A DNA stretch of 64,000 nt from Hymenobacter busanensis (GCF_008727865.1 NZ_VTWU01000001.1:868001-932000); one strand, 5' to 3'. Shown: positions 35,213 through 44,808, counted from the first letter of the stretch. The notes: generated from the letters alone by a model not told the origin. Program-made: numbers and translations.

Positions 35213-36088
35213 CTAGCCGAGAAAGGCCATATCCTCGTCACTCAGGTGGATTGCGGCGGCCGCCAGGTTTTCGCGCAGGTGCGCCAACGACGACGTGCCG
35301 GGGATGGGCAGCATCAAGGGGGAGCGGTGCAGCAGCCAGGCAATGTTAATCTGGGCGGGCGTGGCGTTGTACTTGCGCGCTATTTCGGCAATTTTGTCGT
35401 CGGCTTTGGGCAGCGCGTGCAGCAGGGAGAAGAACGGAATGAGCGGAATCTGGTGCTGCTCGCAGAGGTCCAGGACTTCCTCGCCGCCGGTATTCACGCC
35501 GTGGGGCAGGTTCAGGGTGGTGCGCTGGGCGTAGCTGTACATGTTCTCGACGGTGGCAATGGGGCCCATTTGCAGGCCTTCTTCCAGCTCGGCGCGGGTT
35601 ACGTTGCTCAGGCCCACGTGCAGAATCTTGCCTTCCTGCTGCATCTCAAACATGGCACCGAGCTGCTCATCGAGCGGCACCGGGCCGTGGCCCATCAGGC
35701 GCAGGTGCACCAGCTGAATTTGCTCCTGGCCGAGGGTGCGCAGGTTGTTGTCAATGCTGGCGCGGAGCTGTTCAGGGCGGTTGTAGGGCACCCAGCTTTT
35801 GTCGGGGCGGCGGGTGGCGCCCACTTTGGTGCCGATGACCAGGCCGGCCGGGTAGGGGTACAGGGCCTCGCGAATGAGGCGGTTGGTGATGTCCTCGCCG
35901 TAGTAGTCGGCGGTGTCGAGGTAACTAACGCCGCTTTCCACGGCGGTGCGCAGAATTTGCAGGGCTTCGGGGCGGTTGGCCGGCTCTCCCCAGATGTCGG
36001 GGCCGGTGAGGCGCATGGTGCCGTAGCCGAGGCGGTTGGCGGTGAGGGGCTGGGCGGAAGTGGGGGCGATGGTGATGGTAGAGGGCAT
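35213..36088 (-). CDS. Aldo/keto reductase
   Basis: The 291-residue NAD(P)H-dependent oxidoreductase has the aldo/keto reductase catalytic tetrad: Asp58 (YLDTADYYGE), Tyr63, Lys88 (GTKVG) and His128 (LVHLRL). It has the usual TIM-barrel length and the C-terminal nucleotide-binding segment PIPGTSSLAHLREN. It reduces aldehydes or ketones; the substrate cannot be inferred. The start at 36088 (MPSTITIAP) is used in place of a longer frame that runs through the intergenic region. It is probably cytoplasmic and monocistronic. Confidence 0.92.
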   Translation of the reverse strand: MPSTITIAPTSAQPLTANRLGYGTMRLTGPDIWGEPANRPEALQILRTAVESGVSYLDTADYYGEDITNRLIREALYPYPAGLVIGTKVGATRRPDKSWVPYNRPEQLRASIDNNLRTLGQEQIQLVHLRLMGHGPVPLDEQLGAMFEMQQEGKILHVGLSNVTRAELEEGLQMGPIATVENMYSYAQRTTLNLPHGVNTGGEEVLDLCEQHQIPLIPFFSLLHALPKADDKIAEIARKYNATPAQINIAWLLHRSPLMLPIPGTSSLAHLRENLAAAAIHLSDEDMAFLG

Positions 36089-36265
36089 GATTGGAAAAGA
36101 AGGGGTGTAATTGGGAAGAGGCTTCTGCTCGGCGGCGGACCAAGCACGAAGGCCGTTGAGCGTGCAGCCGAGGTGCGGTAACGGCACGGCCGCTTTCTTT
36201 CCCGGTAGTCGAGCTAGTTCTGCCTTTACCTTAACCTGCCCACCATGTTGGGGAAAGCGCCCCGG

Positions 36266-38095
36266 CTACTCGCCGCGGGCGCGGTACTGAATGCGCTTTT
36301 CCCACCGTTTGCGTTTGGGCGCGATGTAGCCGCGCAGGTACTTTTCCATCACCATCACGCCGCAGGGCGCGGCGGCGGTGGCACCGAAGCCGGCGTTTTC
36401 GAGGTACACGGCCACGGCTATTTTGGGGTTGTCGGCCGGGGCGAAACCGACGAAGGCGGCGTGGTCGTCGCCCTCGTCGTTTTCGACGGTACCGGTTTTG
36501 CCGGCCACGGTGATGCCCACGTCGGCGAGGCTGGAGGCATCGGCGGTGCCGCCACGCTGCATAACGGCCACCATGCCGGGCACAAGGGCAGCGAAGTGGG
36601 CACTGTCGATGAGGGTGTGGCGCTTTTTGAGGAAGCGCGGCAGCGGCCCACCGCTGCCGATGCCGCGCACCAGGTGGGGCGGGTAGTACCAGCCGCGGTT
36701 GGCCACGATGGCGACCATGTTGGCCATTTGCAGGCCGGTGAGGTTGATTTCGCCCTGGCCGATGCTGAGCGAGTAGATAGAACGGTAGGTCCAGCCGCGG
36801 GTGCGCCGGGCGCGGTCGTAGTAGGCGGGGGTGGGCAGGAAGCCGGGGGCTTCGCGGGGCACGTCGACGCCCAGGACGGAGTCGAGGCCGAAGGAGCGGG
36901 CGTAGCGGCGCCACTGGGCCAGGTTGGCGTGGCGGGCGGCAACGGTGTCGCCGGCCAGGGTGTCGGGTACGCAGTCGATGACACTGCGCATGACCTGGTA
37001 GAAGTAGGGGTTGCAGCTGTACTTGAGGCCCGCGGTGAGGGTTTTGGCGGGCCGGTGATGGTGCACACAACTCACCAGAGACTGGTCACAGGGGTAGGCG
37101 GTGGCGGGCGTGATGGCGCGCATTTGCAGCGCAATGGCGGCGTTGATGAGCTTGAAGACCGAGCCGGGTGGGTTGGCGAGCATGGCCGGGCGGTTGAGCA
37201 GCGGCATGTTTTCGTGCTCCAGCAGCTCGGCGCGCACGCCGGCCTGGTCGGGGGCGGTGGGGGTGGCGGCGGGGTAGATGGGGGCCGAGACGTAGGCCAG
37301 GATTTCGCCGGTGCGCGGGTCGAGGGCCACGAGGTAGCCGCGGCGGCCCCCGAGCAGCTTCTCGGCGTAGGCCTGCAGCTTCACGTCGAGGGTGAGGTGC
37401 AGGTCCTGGCCTTGCTGGAAGAGGGTGTCCTTGGCCCAGGAGCCGTGCTGCCGGCCTTGGGCATCGAGCAAGGGGTGGAGGTAGCCGCGGTGGCCGGTGA
37501 GCAAGCCGTTGTAGTAGGTTTCGACGCCGCCGTTGCGCAGGCGGTAGAAGCGCCCGCGGCCGGTGCGTCGGGCCTGGCGCAGGAAGGGCTGGGCTTCGGC
37601 GTAGGTGTAGCCGAGCACCGGGGCGCCGGCCGGCGTGGTGTAGGTGCGGCGGGGGCGCTGCGACCAAGTGAGGGTGGGCCAGGCGGCGCTGTCCTGGCGC
37701 ACGCGCTGCAGCTCCTCGGCGGTGAGCCTGAGCTGCACCGGGTAGCTGCCGCGGGCCTCCGGGTAAGGCAGGGCTTCCCGAATGCGGCGGCGCACGGTGG
37801 TCGAGTCCCAACCCAGCAGCTCACCGAGCTTGAGGGTATCGAGGGGGGCGCGGCGGGGGAGCTGCAGCAGGTATTGCAGGCGGGTGGCCACAAGCACCGA
37901 GTCGTGGCGGTCGAGGAGGCGGCCGCGCTGGGGCACCTGGGGCAGCACCACGCGGCGGGCCTGGTAGCGGATGCTCACGTTTTGGTCGGCGGAGGGGGCG
38001 CCGGCGGTGGGCTGGTCGTTGGGGGACGAGCAGGCGGAAAGGGCAGCGAGCAGTGCCAGCAGCCAGTTTCGCCAAACAATAGAAGCCGTGCGCAT
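36266..38095 (-). CDS. Class B penicillin-binding protein (PBP2-like) with lipoprotein signal
   Basis: The 609-residue transpeptidase has all three active-site motifs: SVFK (Ser312/Lys315), SCN (360-362) and KTG (533-535). An N-terminal pedestal-type domain spans about residues 40-230. Class B PBPs cross-link peptidoglycan; the order and length match PBP2 (elongation type). Unusually, the N-terminus is not a plain membrane anchor but a lipoprotein signal with a good lipobox (LSAC, Cys22). The gene is not beside mreBCD or rodA, so it is probably an accessory copy. It is divergent from the universal stress gene. TAGCTTTA at 38100-38107 would put the transcript start near the ATG. Confidence 0.92.
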   Translation of the reverse strand: MRTASIVWRNWLLALLAALSACSSPNDQPTAGAPSADQNVSIRYQARRVVLPQVPQRGRLLDRHDSVLVATRLQYLLQLPRRAPLDTLKLGELLGWDSTTVRRRIREALPYPEARGSYPVQLRLTAEELQRVRQDSAAWPTLTWSQRPRRTYTTPAGAPVLGYTYAEAQPFLRQARRTGRGRFYRLRNGGVETYYNGLLTGHRGYLHPLLDAQGRQHGSWAKDTLFQQGQDLHLTLDVKLQAYAEKLLGGRRGYLVALDPRTGEILAYVSAPIYPAATPTAPDQAGVRAELLEHENMPLLNRPAMLANPPGSVFKLINAAIALQMRAITPATAYPCDQSLVSCVHHHRPAKTLTAGLKYSCNPYFYQVMRSVIDCVPDTLAGDTVAARHANLAQWRRYARSFGLDSVLGVDVPREAPGFLPTPAYYDRARRTRGWTYRSIYSLSIGQGEINLTGLQMANMVAIVANRGWYYPPHLVRGIGSGGPLPRFLKKRHTLIDSAHFAALVPGMVAVMQRGGTADASSLADVGITVAGKTGTVENDEGDDHAAFVGFAPADNPKIAVAVYLENAGFGATAAAPCGVMVMEKYLRGYIAPKRKRWEKRIQYRARGE

Positions 38096-38336
38096 GGGGT
38101 AAAGCTAGGCAATTGCCGGGCTTGGCGGCAGGGGCTTTAGCTGAACGGGGCCGCTTGGCCGGCCGGCGCGGCAATGGGCGGGACCAGCAGCTCCGGCGAC
38201 CCGCGCAAGCGTTGCGGCGGGCTGGCAGCGCGAGAAACGACCGGTGCCTGGCAGAGCGTGGCCGAAACGGCTTGCGGGTGAGGAAAATCAGGCCGGCGGG
38301 CTGATGGAAATCATCGGGCCGGGGAGCCGGACCGGG

Positions 38337-38344
38337 CACCTTTG
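38337..38344 (+). promoter_or_regulatory. Putative -7 box CACCTTTG
   Basis: Plus strand, 24 nt before the universal stress gene ATG; one mismatch to TAnnTTTG. Confidence 0.35.
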
Positions 38345-38368
38345 CGGCATACCTCAACGGCCTTTCTC

Positions 38369-39200
38369 ATGGAAACCCTCCTTGTACTAACCAACCTTTC
38401 GCCCGCCGCCGAGCGGGCCCGCCTGTATGCTGCCCAGCTGGCCGGCCCGCGTGGTGCTGCTGCACGTGTACCAGGCCCCCGATACCTACTCCGAAACCGG
38501 CATCATGCCCGGCAGCGTGCCGTATTACGACCGGGAGCAGATAACTTATGCCCTCCACCGCCAGGCCGAAAGCATGGCCATGCCCACCGCCGTGGAGGTG
38601 GTGACTGGTCCGTTTGGCGAAGCCCTGGAAGCGGCCGTGCAACGCTTCAAACCGCTGCTGGTGGTGGTGGGCCTGACATCGGTCGAGGGGTATGTGGAAA
38701 CCCTGCTGGCCAACCGCGCCCTGCCGTGGCTGCGTACCAGCCCGGTGCCGGCGGTACTGGTGCCCGAAGGAGCCGCGCTGGTAGCGCCGCGCCGCGTGCT
38801 GGTGGGCATCGACGGAGAGGGGTTTGCGGTGCCGGCCACGGCGGCGGCCAGCTTCCAGGAACTGCTCACGACGTGGAAAGCGCACCCGGTGCTGACCTAT
38901 GCCACCACGCCCGGCAGCAGTCTGAGCCGGACGGAAGTGCTGCAGAGCGTGCGCCACAGCGGCCTGCTGCCCACCGACATGGAAATCAGCTTTCAGCAAC
39001 CCCTGGCCGATACGCCGGAGAAAGGGTTGCTGGGGGCGGTGGACGAGCAGCGCGCCAACCTGCTGGTGCTGTTGGCGCGGCGGCGGAGTCTGTTTGGGGC
39101 GTTGGTGCACCGCAGTGTAACGGCCCGGGTGCTGCGCAAGGCCACGGTGCCGGTGCTGCTGCCCGTGGGCGAACGGGTGGACGCGGCGGTGCCGGCGTAA
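38369..39200 (+). pseudogene. Universal stress protein, tandem domains, frameshifted near the N-terminus
   Basis: The true N-terminus METLLVLTNLSPAAERARL starts at ATG 38369 and is the classic first strand and helix of a UspA domain. The rest of the protein (RVVLLHVYQAP to the stop at 39200) lies in the +1 frame, entered near 38440-38450. The junction also lacks a few residues usually found between the first helix and second strand. The second UspA domain begins at PRRVLVGIDG. An alternative ATG at 38427 (MLPSWPAR) could make a 257-residue protein without the first strand. Either a real pseudogene or a sequence error; about 270 residues would be restored otherwise. Confidence 0.7.
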
Positions 39201-39263
39201 TGGCTTTGTATAAGACACGCAGGTACTTGGGGCGGCACGGCCAAGCGCACTAAGGCGCTGACC

Positions 39264-39755
39264 GTGGACGCCAAAGCGGCGAAAAAGACCCTGCTGGAGC
39301 TGTTGCCGGCGCTGCTTGGGCCGCTGAGCCGCATTGCCACGCGTTTGCAGGACAACGACCTGCTGGCCTCGGTCACGCTCACCAGCAAGCAGCTGCGGCC
39401 GCTGGCGTTTAGCGGGGTGGTGGACTCGGTGCTGAAAAGCGCCGCCCGCGCCGACGTGGTGCCGGAGCTGGCCAAGCAGGGCCTCACGGCCACGGCCCTC
39501 AAACCGCTGCACGCGGCGCTGGAGGCCTTTAAAACGGCCCAGCCGGCCACGCGCAAAACCATCAACGAGCGGATGCTGGCCGGCGCGGCGCTGGAAGACC
39601 TGGTGGACGCGCTGATGGGTGAAGTGCGGCAGCTTGACGCGGACATGAAGGCGTTTAAGCTGCTGAACCGGGCTCTGTTTGATGGCTACCAGCAGGCGCG
39701 CAAGCTGGTGACGACGGGCGGGAAGGGCGCGAAAGTGGAGGTGAAGCCGGGGTAG
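39264..39755 (+). CDS. Hypothetical helical protein
   Basis: The 163-residue protein is nearly all alpha-helical and rich in Ala, Leu and Lys (KKTLLELLPALLGPLSRIA, TRKTINERMLAGAALEDLVDALMGEV). It has no signal peptide, Cys or recognisable motif. The GTG at 39264 is the only start in the open part of the frame. It lies 63 nt after the universal stress gene and ends 20 nt before a terminator, so it is probably the last gene of that unit. Function unknown. Confidence 0.62.
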   Translation: MDAKAAKKTLLELLPALLGPLSRIATRLQDNDLLASVTLTSKQLRPLAFSGVVDSVLKSAARADVVPELAKQGLTATALKPLHAALEAFKTAQPATRKTINERMLAGAALEDLVDALMGEVRQLDADMKAFKLLNRALFDGYQQARKLVTTGGKGAKVEVKPG

Positions 39756-39775
39756 ACGGGTAGGGGGAAAATGCG

Positions 39776-39818
39776 AACCGGCCCGCGCCTCGGGGAGAGG
39801 GGCGGGCCGGTTTTGTGT
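39776..39818 (+). terminator. Hairpin terminator
   Basis: Outer stem AACCGGCCCGC/GCGGGCCGGTT (39776-39786 and 39802-39812) with an inner CCTC/GAGG pairing, then TTGTGTTT. Confidence 0.8.
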
Positions 39819-39858
39819 TTGGAGCGTGATACGATTCGATACGAAACGCCCTGCGCCA

Positions 39859-39883
39859 CCCGGACGACTCCCAAGCGGCGCGG
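39859..39883. repeat. Left copy of an imperfect direct repeat
   Basis: The 25 nt beginning CCCGGACGACTCC and ending AGCGGCGCGG recur at 40580-40603 with one gap and one substitution. The two copies bracket the AT-rich acetyltransferase gene. Confidence 0.6.
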
Positions 39884-39915
39884 GGCAAAATTGTGCTAAC
39901 CCTTCCCGTTGAATG

Positions 39916-40449
39916 TCATGCTGAGCGCGGGTTAGCTGTTAATTTGAATAGTATAAGATTTTCGCCAGCAATACTTTCTCTACTGAACCCCAATCTTTCT
40001 AGAAGCCTTGTCGATTCTTGATTATCGGAGTGCGTATAAGCTTCTATAGAGCTTAGTCTAATGTAATTAAACGCAAAGTCAACTACTTTGGTGGCTGCTT
40101 CGTGCATTATTCCTTTTCCCTGGAAGTCTGGTAGTAATTCATAGCCAATTTCCGCCGCGGTGTTATCTTCCGAAAAGCCAAATAAGCAAATTGTTCCAAT
40201 TAGTTTCTCATTGTCGCCCAATGTAATGGCCCAGTAAATGGCATCGTTCCGTTGAGCGTTTTCATTGATAGTCCGGATGAAGTCCTGGGCATCCTTTATT
40301 GATTCGCTGGGCTTTCTACCAAGGTATTTGTTTACCTGCTTGTTTGAACGCAAGCTAAATATTGCTTCGTCATCACTGCTTCTGAGTTGTCTCAAGGTTA
40401 GACTCGCTGTTTTTATAACCGGGAACGGAGTAAAGCTTTTGCCCATCAT
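39916..40449 (-). CDS. GNAT family N-acetyltransferase (RimJ/RimL-like)
   Basis: The 177-residue acetyltransferase shows the GNAT acetyl-CoA site LLPDFQGKGIMHEA (residues about 106-119) and the C-terminal RLLERLGFSRE pattern, as in RimJ/RimL enzymes that acetylate ribosomal protein N-termini or small amines. Target unknown. Its G+C is far below its neighbours, with A/T-rich codon use, so recent transfer is likely. The last residues (NPRSA) and stop are encoded by GTCATGCTGAGCGCGG read backwards, which resembles a dispersed Hymenobacter repeat, so the original C-terminus may be truncated or replaced. It is bracketed by an imperfect direct repeat. Confidence 0.85.
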   Translation of the reverse strand: MMGKSFTPFPVIKTASLTLRQLRSSDDEAIFSLRSNKQVNKYLGRKPSESIKDAQDFIRTINENAQRNDAIYWAITLGDNEKLIGTICLFGFSEDNTAAEIGYELLPDFQGKGIMHEAATKVVDFAFNYIRLSSIEAYTHSDNQESTRLLERLGFSRESIAGENLILFKLTANPRSA

Positions 40450-40579
40450 TGTTTACTGAGTACTGGTGAGAAAATCAGGTTTGAGGAAGAAAAAGAGCCA
40501 GGAGGTTGCGAGAGGTATTGCTGTGCTCTTGGGCGCCTTATCGGGAGGCCGGGCATCTGCCAACAGCACGATTAGCATG

Positions 40580-40603
40580 CCCGGACGACTCCGAGCGGCG
40601 CGG
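40580..40603. repeat. Right copy of the imperfect direct repeat
   Basis: 24 nt matching 39859-39883. It sits in a short GC-rich piece (about 40530-40660) between two AT-rich genes. I see no convincing gene in 40450-40727. Confidence 0.6.
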
Positions 40604-40727
40604 TACCGGCTGGCCGCTGGCGCGGCTGCGGGAGGCTATAGGGCTTCCGGTTATGACTGGTCACTAGCTACACTGCTCTACACTCACGCCAAGTGGGGGA
40701 GATACACCGTCGACCAACCTGCTGTAA

Positions 40728-41177
40728 CTAATCAACTCTTCTTACGCTTGAAATTTTGTAGTTCCCTTGCTCTTTTTTTACCGTAACAATAATATTGTGT
40801 TCTTCTCCTTCTCCTACCGGGAAGCACACATTGTACTCGTTATTTCTCATATTGTTTGTAGGCTCTATTGTGAGATTCTTAGTCCACTCTACGAAATAGT
40901 CTTGTGCTTGTAACACCATATCAAATTCACGCTCATATTTTCGTTTTTTTAAAAAGGAAGAGGTGCAATATTTATGCAAAGTGTCTTCGTTGAATCTTAT
41001 TCGTGGGAAAGTTTTATCCATTTCAGATATATAGTAACGATAAAACTTCTTTATGTTCGCGGCGTTGCTCTTATTTTGGTTTTGTATTTCAATATTCGCA
41101 GCGATGCTCTCGTTTTTGCTTTGCGTACAAGAAACTAAAAATATACTAAGCAAAGAAATCAGAATTGAGCCTTTCAT
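40728..41177 (-). CDS. DUF3828-like lipoprotein, AT-rich
   Basis: The 149-residue lipoprotein has a lipobox LVSC (Cys17). The mature domain has the pattern of DUF3828/NTF2-like small exported proteins: KFYRYYISEMDKTF, CTSSFLKKRK, QAQDYFVEWTKNLTIEP and a C-terminal IIVTVKKEQGNYKISSVRRV strand pair. G+C is low throughout, unlike the rest of the window, so it is probably acquired. No partner gene is visible. DUF3828-type proteins sometimes occur beside toxins or in capsule clusters, but nothing here supports either. Function unknown. Confidence 0.75.
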   Translation of the reverse strand: MKGSILISLLSIFLVSCTQSKNESIAANIEIQNQNKSNAANIKKFYRYYISEMDKTFPRIRFNEDTLHKYCTSSFLKKRKYEREFDMVLQAQDYFVEWTKNLTIEPTNNMRNNEYNVCFPVGEGEEHNIIVTVKKEQGNYKISSVRRVD

Positions 41178-41287
41178 TGCTATTGCGAGTTGTGAAGCGG
41201 GTGTGTTGTAGTGAATGCCATTTTAAAAATAACTCTTTCTATTGATGGGTTTGATTCTTCCTGCCTTGGCATGAGGCAAAACAAAGA

Positions 41288-41325
41288 TAAAACGGGTGCT
41301 ACCTCTCACAAGGTAGCACCCGTTT
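41288..41325 (-). terminator. Terminator of the IcmF gene
   Basis: Stem AAACGGGTGCTACCT/AGGTAGCACCCGTTT with a 6-nt loop, followed on the minus strand by TATCTTTGTTTT. Confidence 0.88.
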
Positions 41326-41352
41326 CCATTCAGCCAAAGCCGCCGCAGCAGC

Positions 41353-44300
41353 TTACATATTCCGCCGGTACTGGCCGCCTACTTCGAACAGGGCGTTGGT
41401 CACTTGGCCGAGCGAGCAGCCTTTCACGGCTTCCATCAGGGCCTCGAACATGTTGCCGTTTTGCACGGCCACTTGCTGCAGGCGCTTCAGAGCTTCGGCG
41501 GTTTGCTCGGCGTTGCGGGCGTGCAGGCGCTGGAGCATGGCAATCTGGTACTGCTTCTCGTCTTCGGTGGCGCGGATGACCTCGGCGGGCTGCACCGTGG
41601 GCGAGCCTTTGGAGGAGAGGAAGGTGTTGACGCCGATGATGGGCAGCTCGCCGGTGTGCTTCTGCATCTCGTAGTAGAGGCTTTCCTCCTGGATTTTGCC
41701 GCGCTGGTACATGGTTTCCATCGCGCCCAGCACGCCGCCGCGCTCGGTAATGCGGTCGAACTCCAGCAGCACCGCTTCTTCTACCAGGTCGGTCAGCTCC
41801 TCGATGATGAAGGAGCCTTGGAGCGGGTTTTCGTTTTTAGCCTCGCCCAGCTCCCGGTTGATGATGAGCTGGATGGCCATGGCGCGGCGCACCGATTCCT
41901 CGGTGGGTGTGGTAATGGCCTCGTCGTAGGCGTTGGTGTGCAGCGAGTTGCAGTTGTCGTAGATGGCGTACAGGGCCTGCAGCGTGGTGCGGATGTCGTT
42001 GAAGTCGATTTCCTGCGCGTGCAGCGAGCGGCCCGAGGTCTGGATGTGGTACTTCAACATCTGCGAGCGGGCGTTGGCGCCGTACTTCAGCTTCATGGCC
42101 TTGGCCCAGATGCGGCGCGCCACGCGGCCGAGCACGGCGTACTCGGGGTCCATGCCGTTGGAGAAGAAGAAGGAGAGGTTGGGCGCGAAGTCGTTCACGT
42201 CCATGCCGCGGCTCACGTAGTATTCTACGAAGGTGAAGCCGTTGGAGAGCGTGAGGGCCAGCTGGGTGATGGGGTTGGCGCCGGCCTCGGCAATGTGGTA
42301 GCCCGAAATCGACACGGAGTAGAAGTTCCGCACCTTGTTCGTGATGAAGTACTGCTGCACGTCGCCCATGAGGCGCAGGCTGAACTCCGTGCTGAAGATG
42401 CAGGTGTTCTGGGCCTGGTCTTCCTTCAGGATGTCGGCCTGCACGGTGCCGCGCACCTGCGAGAGCGTGCGGGTTTTGATTTGCTGGTACACTTCCTGGG
42501 GCAGCACCTGGTCGCCGGTGACGCCGAGCAGAATGAGGCCGAGGCCGTCGTTGCCTTCGGGCAGCTCGCCCTGGTAGCGGGGGCGCTCCTGGCCCAGCGC
42601 TTGGTAGATGGCGTCGATTTTCTGGTTTACCTCGTCCTCTAGGCCGTTTTCGCGGATGTACAGCTCACACTGCTGGTCGATGGCGGCGTTCATGAAGAAC
42701 GCGGCGATGGTAGCGGCCGGGCCGTTGATGGTCATCGACACGGAGGTGACCGGGTCGGCGAGGTTGAAGCCGGAGTAGAGCTTCTTGGCATCGTCGAGGC
42801 AGCAGATGCTCACGCCCGAGTTGCCGATTTTGCCGTAGATGTCGGGCCGGAAATCGGGGTCTTCGCCGTAGAGCGTCACCGAGTCGAAGGCCGTGGAGAG
42901 GCGCTTGGCGGGCAAGCCGGCCGACACGTAGTGGAAGCGGCGGTTGGTGCGCTCGGGGCCGCCTTCGCCGGCGAACATGCGGGTGGGGTCTTCGCCCTCG
43001 CGCTTGAAAGGAAACACGCCAGCGGTGTAGGGAAACTCGCCGGGCACGTTTTCCTGAAGCATCCACGTCAGCAAATCACCCCAGGCGGTGTAGCGCGGGG
43101 TGGCCACTTTGGGCACCTGCAGGTGGGAGAGGGTTTCGGAGTACGTCTGGATGCGGATTTCCTTGTCGCGCACCTTGAAGATGAACTCCGGGGCTTTGTA
43201 GGCGGCTACCTTTTGCGGCCAGGTTTCCAGGAGTTTCCAGTTTTGCCCGTCCAGCCGGAGCTTGATTTCCTCGAATGCGCCCTCCAGGCCGGCCACGAGT
43301 GCTCCTGGGTCGGTGGCGTTTGCGCTGCTCCCGCCACCGGCGTTAGCTGCTCCGAGGCTGCGAACGGCGACAAGACTTTGCTGGAGGCCGAAGAGCTGCT
43401 GAGCCACTTCAGCTTGTTTTTCCACCCACTGATCATACTGACGAATTGTTTCGGTGATTTCGGAAAGGTACCGCGTGCGGTGCGGCGGAATGATGTAAAC
43501 CTTCTCGCTCACCTCGGCCGAGGTTTCGAGGTGGGAGGCGAAGGTGGTGCCGGTCTTGCGTTCTACGGTTTCGAGCACGGCGCGGTAGAGGCGGTTCATG
43601 CCTGGGTCGTTGAACTGCGAGGCGATGGTGCCGAACACGGGCAGCTGGTCGAGGGGCTTGTCCCAGAGCTGGTGGTTGCGCTGGTACTGCTTGCGCACGT
43701 CGCGCAGGGCGTCGAGGGCGCCGCGCTTGTCGAACTTGTTGAGGGCAATGACGTCGGCGAAGTCGAGCATGTCGATTTTCTCCAGCTGGGTGGCCGCGCC
43801 GTACTCGGGCGTCATCACGTAGAGGCTGGCGTCGGAGTGCTCGATGATTTCGGTGTCACTCTGCCCGATGCCGGAGGTTTCGAGGATAATCAGGTCAAAC
43901 TCGGCGGCCCGCACCACGTCCACGGCGTCCTGCACGTACTTGCTCAGGGCGAGGTTGCTCTGGCGCGTGGCCAGGCTGCGCATGTACACGCGCGGGTTGT
44001 TGATGGCGTTCATCCGGATTCGGTCGCCCAGGAGGGCGCCACCGGTTTTGCGCTTGCTCGGGTCGACCGAGATGATGGCAATGGTCTTGTCGGGGAAGTC
44101 AAGCAGGAAGCGGCGCACCAGCTCGTCGACCAACGAAGACTTGCCCGCGCCGCCGGTGCCGGTGATGCCGAGAATGGGGGCGCGCTTGGTACCGGTCTGG
44201 CCGTTGCCGTTGTTCTGATCCTGTTTTTGAAAATCAGCAACGAGCTGCGACTTTACGCGCTCGAACTCTTCGGGGAAGTTTTCGGCGGCGGAAATCAGGC

Positions 44301-44808
44301 GGCCGAGGCTGCGGGCGTCTTTCTCTTTTACGTGGGAGACTTCGCCGTTGAGGTGCTGGCCGGTGGGGAAGTCGGCCTGCTCGAGCAGGTCGTTGATCAT
44401 GCCCTGCAGGCCCATGGCGCGGCCGTTGTCGGGCGAGTAGATGCGCGTGATGCCGTACTGGTGCAGGTCTTCGATTTCGGAGGGCAGAATGACGCCGCCG
44501 CCGCCACCGAAGATTTTGATGTGGCCCGCGCCCCGCTCCTTTAGCAGGTCGAACATGTACTTGAAGAACTCGTTGTGGCCGCCCTGGTAGGAGGTAATGG
44601 CAATGGCCTGGGCGTCTTCTTGGATGGCGCAGTCCACAATTTCCTGCACCGAGCGGTTGTGGCCGAGGTGAATGACTTCGGCCCCCGAGGCCTGGATGAT
44701 GCGGCGCATGATGTTGATGGCCGCGTCGTGGCCGTCGAACAAGGCCGCGGCGGTAACGATGCGGACGTGGTTGCGGGGTTTGTAAGGAGCTACGGGAGCT
44801 GGATGCAT
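41353..44808 (-). CDS. icmF: Fused isobutyryl-CoA mutase (IcmF)
   Basis: The 1151-residue fusion has a cobalamin-binding domain (residues 15-150, lower-ligand His27 in FDGHDAA), a MeaB-like G-protein chaperone domain (P-loop [12 protein letters not shown] at 214-225, [10 protein letters not shown]) and the mutase TIM barrel from about 545. It interconverts isobutyryl-CoA and n-butyryl-CoA with coenzyme B12 and reloads its own cofactor. Two substrate-site residues separate it from methylmalonyl-CoA mutase: Phe612 in TRMFAGEG where MCM has Tyr, and Gln800 in [10 protein letters not shown] where MCM has Arg. Length and order match IcmF. A TACCTTAG lies 32 nt before the ATG. Confidence 0.96.
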   Translation of the reverse strand: MHPAPVAPYKPRNHVRIVTAAALFDGHDAAINIMRRIIQASGAEVIHLGHNRSVQEIVDCAIQEDAQAIAITSYQGGHNEFFKYMFDLLKERGAGHIKIFGGGGGVILPSEIEDLHQYGITRIYSPDNGRAMGLQGMINDLLEQADFPTGQHLNGEVSHVKEKDARSLGRLISAAENFPEEFERVKSQLVADFQKQDQNNGNGQTGTKRAPILGITGTGGAGKSSLVDELVRRFLLDFPDKTIAIISVDPSKRKTGGALLGDRIRMNAINNPRVYMRSLATRQSNLALSKYVQDAVDVVRAAEFDLIILETSGIGQSDTEIIEHSDASLYVMTPEYGAATQLEKIDMLDFADVIALNKFDKRGALDALRDVRKQYQRNHQLWDKPLDQLPVFGTIASQFNDPGMNRLYRAVLETVERKTGTTFASHLETSAEVSEKVYIIPPHRTRYLSEITETIRQYDQWVEKQAEVAQQLFGLQQSLVAVRSLGAANAGGGSSANATDPGALVAGLEGAFEEIKLRLDGQNWKLLETWPQKVAAYKAPEFIFKVRDKEIRIQTYSETLSHLQVPKVATPRYTAWGDLLTWMLQENVPGEFPYTAGVFPFKREGEDPTRMFAGEGGPERTNRRFHYVSAGLPAKRLSTAFDSVTLYGEDPDFRPDIYGKIGNSGVSICCLDDAKKLYSGFNLADPVTSVSMTINGPAATIAAFFMNAAIDQQCELYIRENGLEDEVNQKIDAIYQALGQERPRYQGELPEGNDGLGLILLGVTGDQVLPQEVYQQIKTRTLSQVRGTVQADILKEDQAQNTCIFSTEFSLRLMGDVQQYFITNKVRNFYSVSISGYHIAEAGANPITQLALTLSNGFTFVEYYVSRGMDVNDFAPNLSFFFSNGMDPEYAVLGRVARRIWAKAMKLKYGANARSQMLKYHIQTSGRSLHAQEIDFNDIRTTLQALYAIYDNCNSLHTNAYDEAITTPTEESVRRAMAIQLIINRELGEAKNENPLQGSFIIEELTDLVEEAVLLEFDRITERGGVLGAMETMYQRGKIQEESLYYEMQKHTGELPIIGVNTFLSSKGSPTVQPAEVIRATEDEKQYQIAMLQRLHARNAEQTAEALKRLQQVAVQNGNMFEALMEAVKGCSLGQVTNALFEVGGQYRRNM

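Noticed and set aside
36245-38140. 631-codon plus-strand frame opposite the PBP gene
   Set aside because: Gly/Val/Ala-rich shadow; the PBP motifs on the minus strand are decisive.
38113-38304. 63-codon frame between the PBP and universal stress genes
   Set aside because: Arg/Ala/Gly-rich with no signals; lies in a divergent promoter region.
40466-40786. 106-codon plus-strand frame between the GNAT and DUF3828 genes
   Set aside because: Starts in AT-rich and crosses GC-rich sequence without coding pattern, and overlaps the 3' end of the lipoprotein gene.
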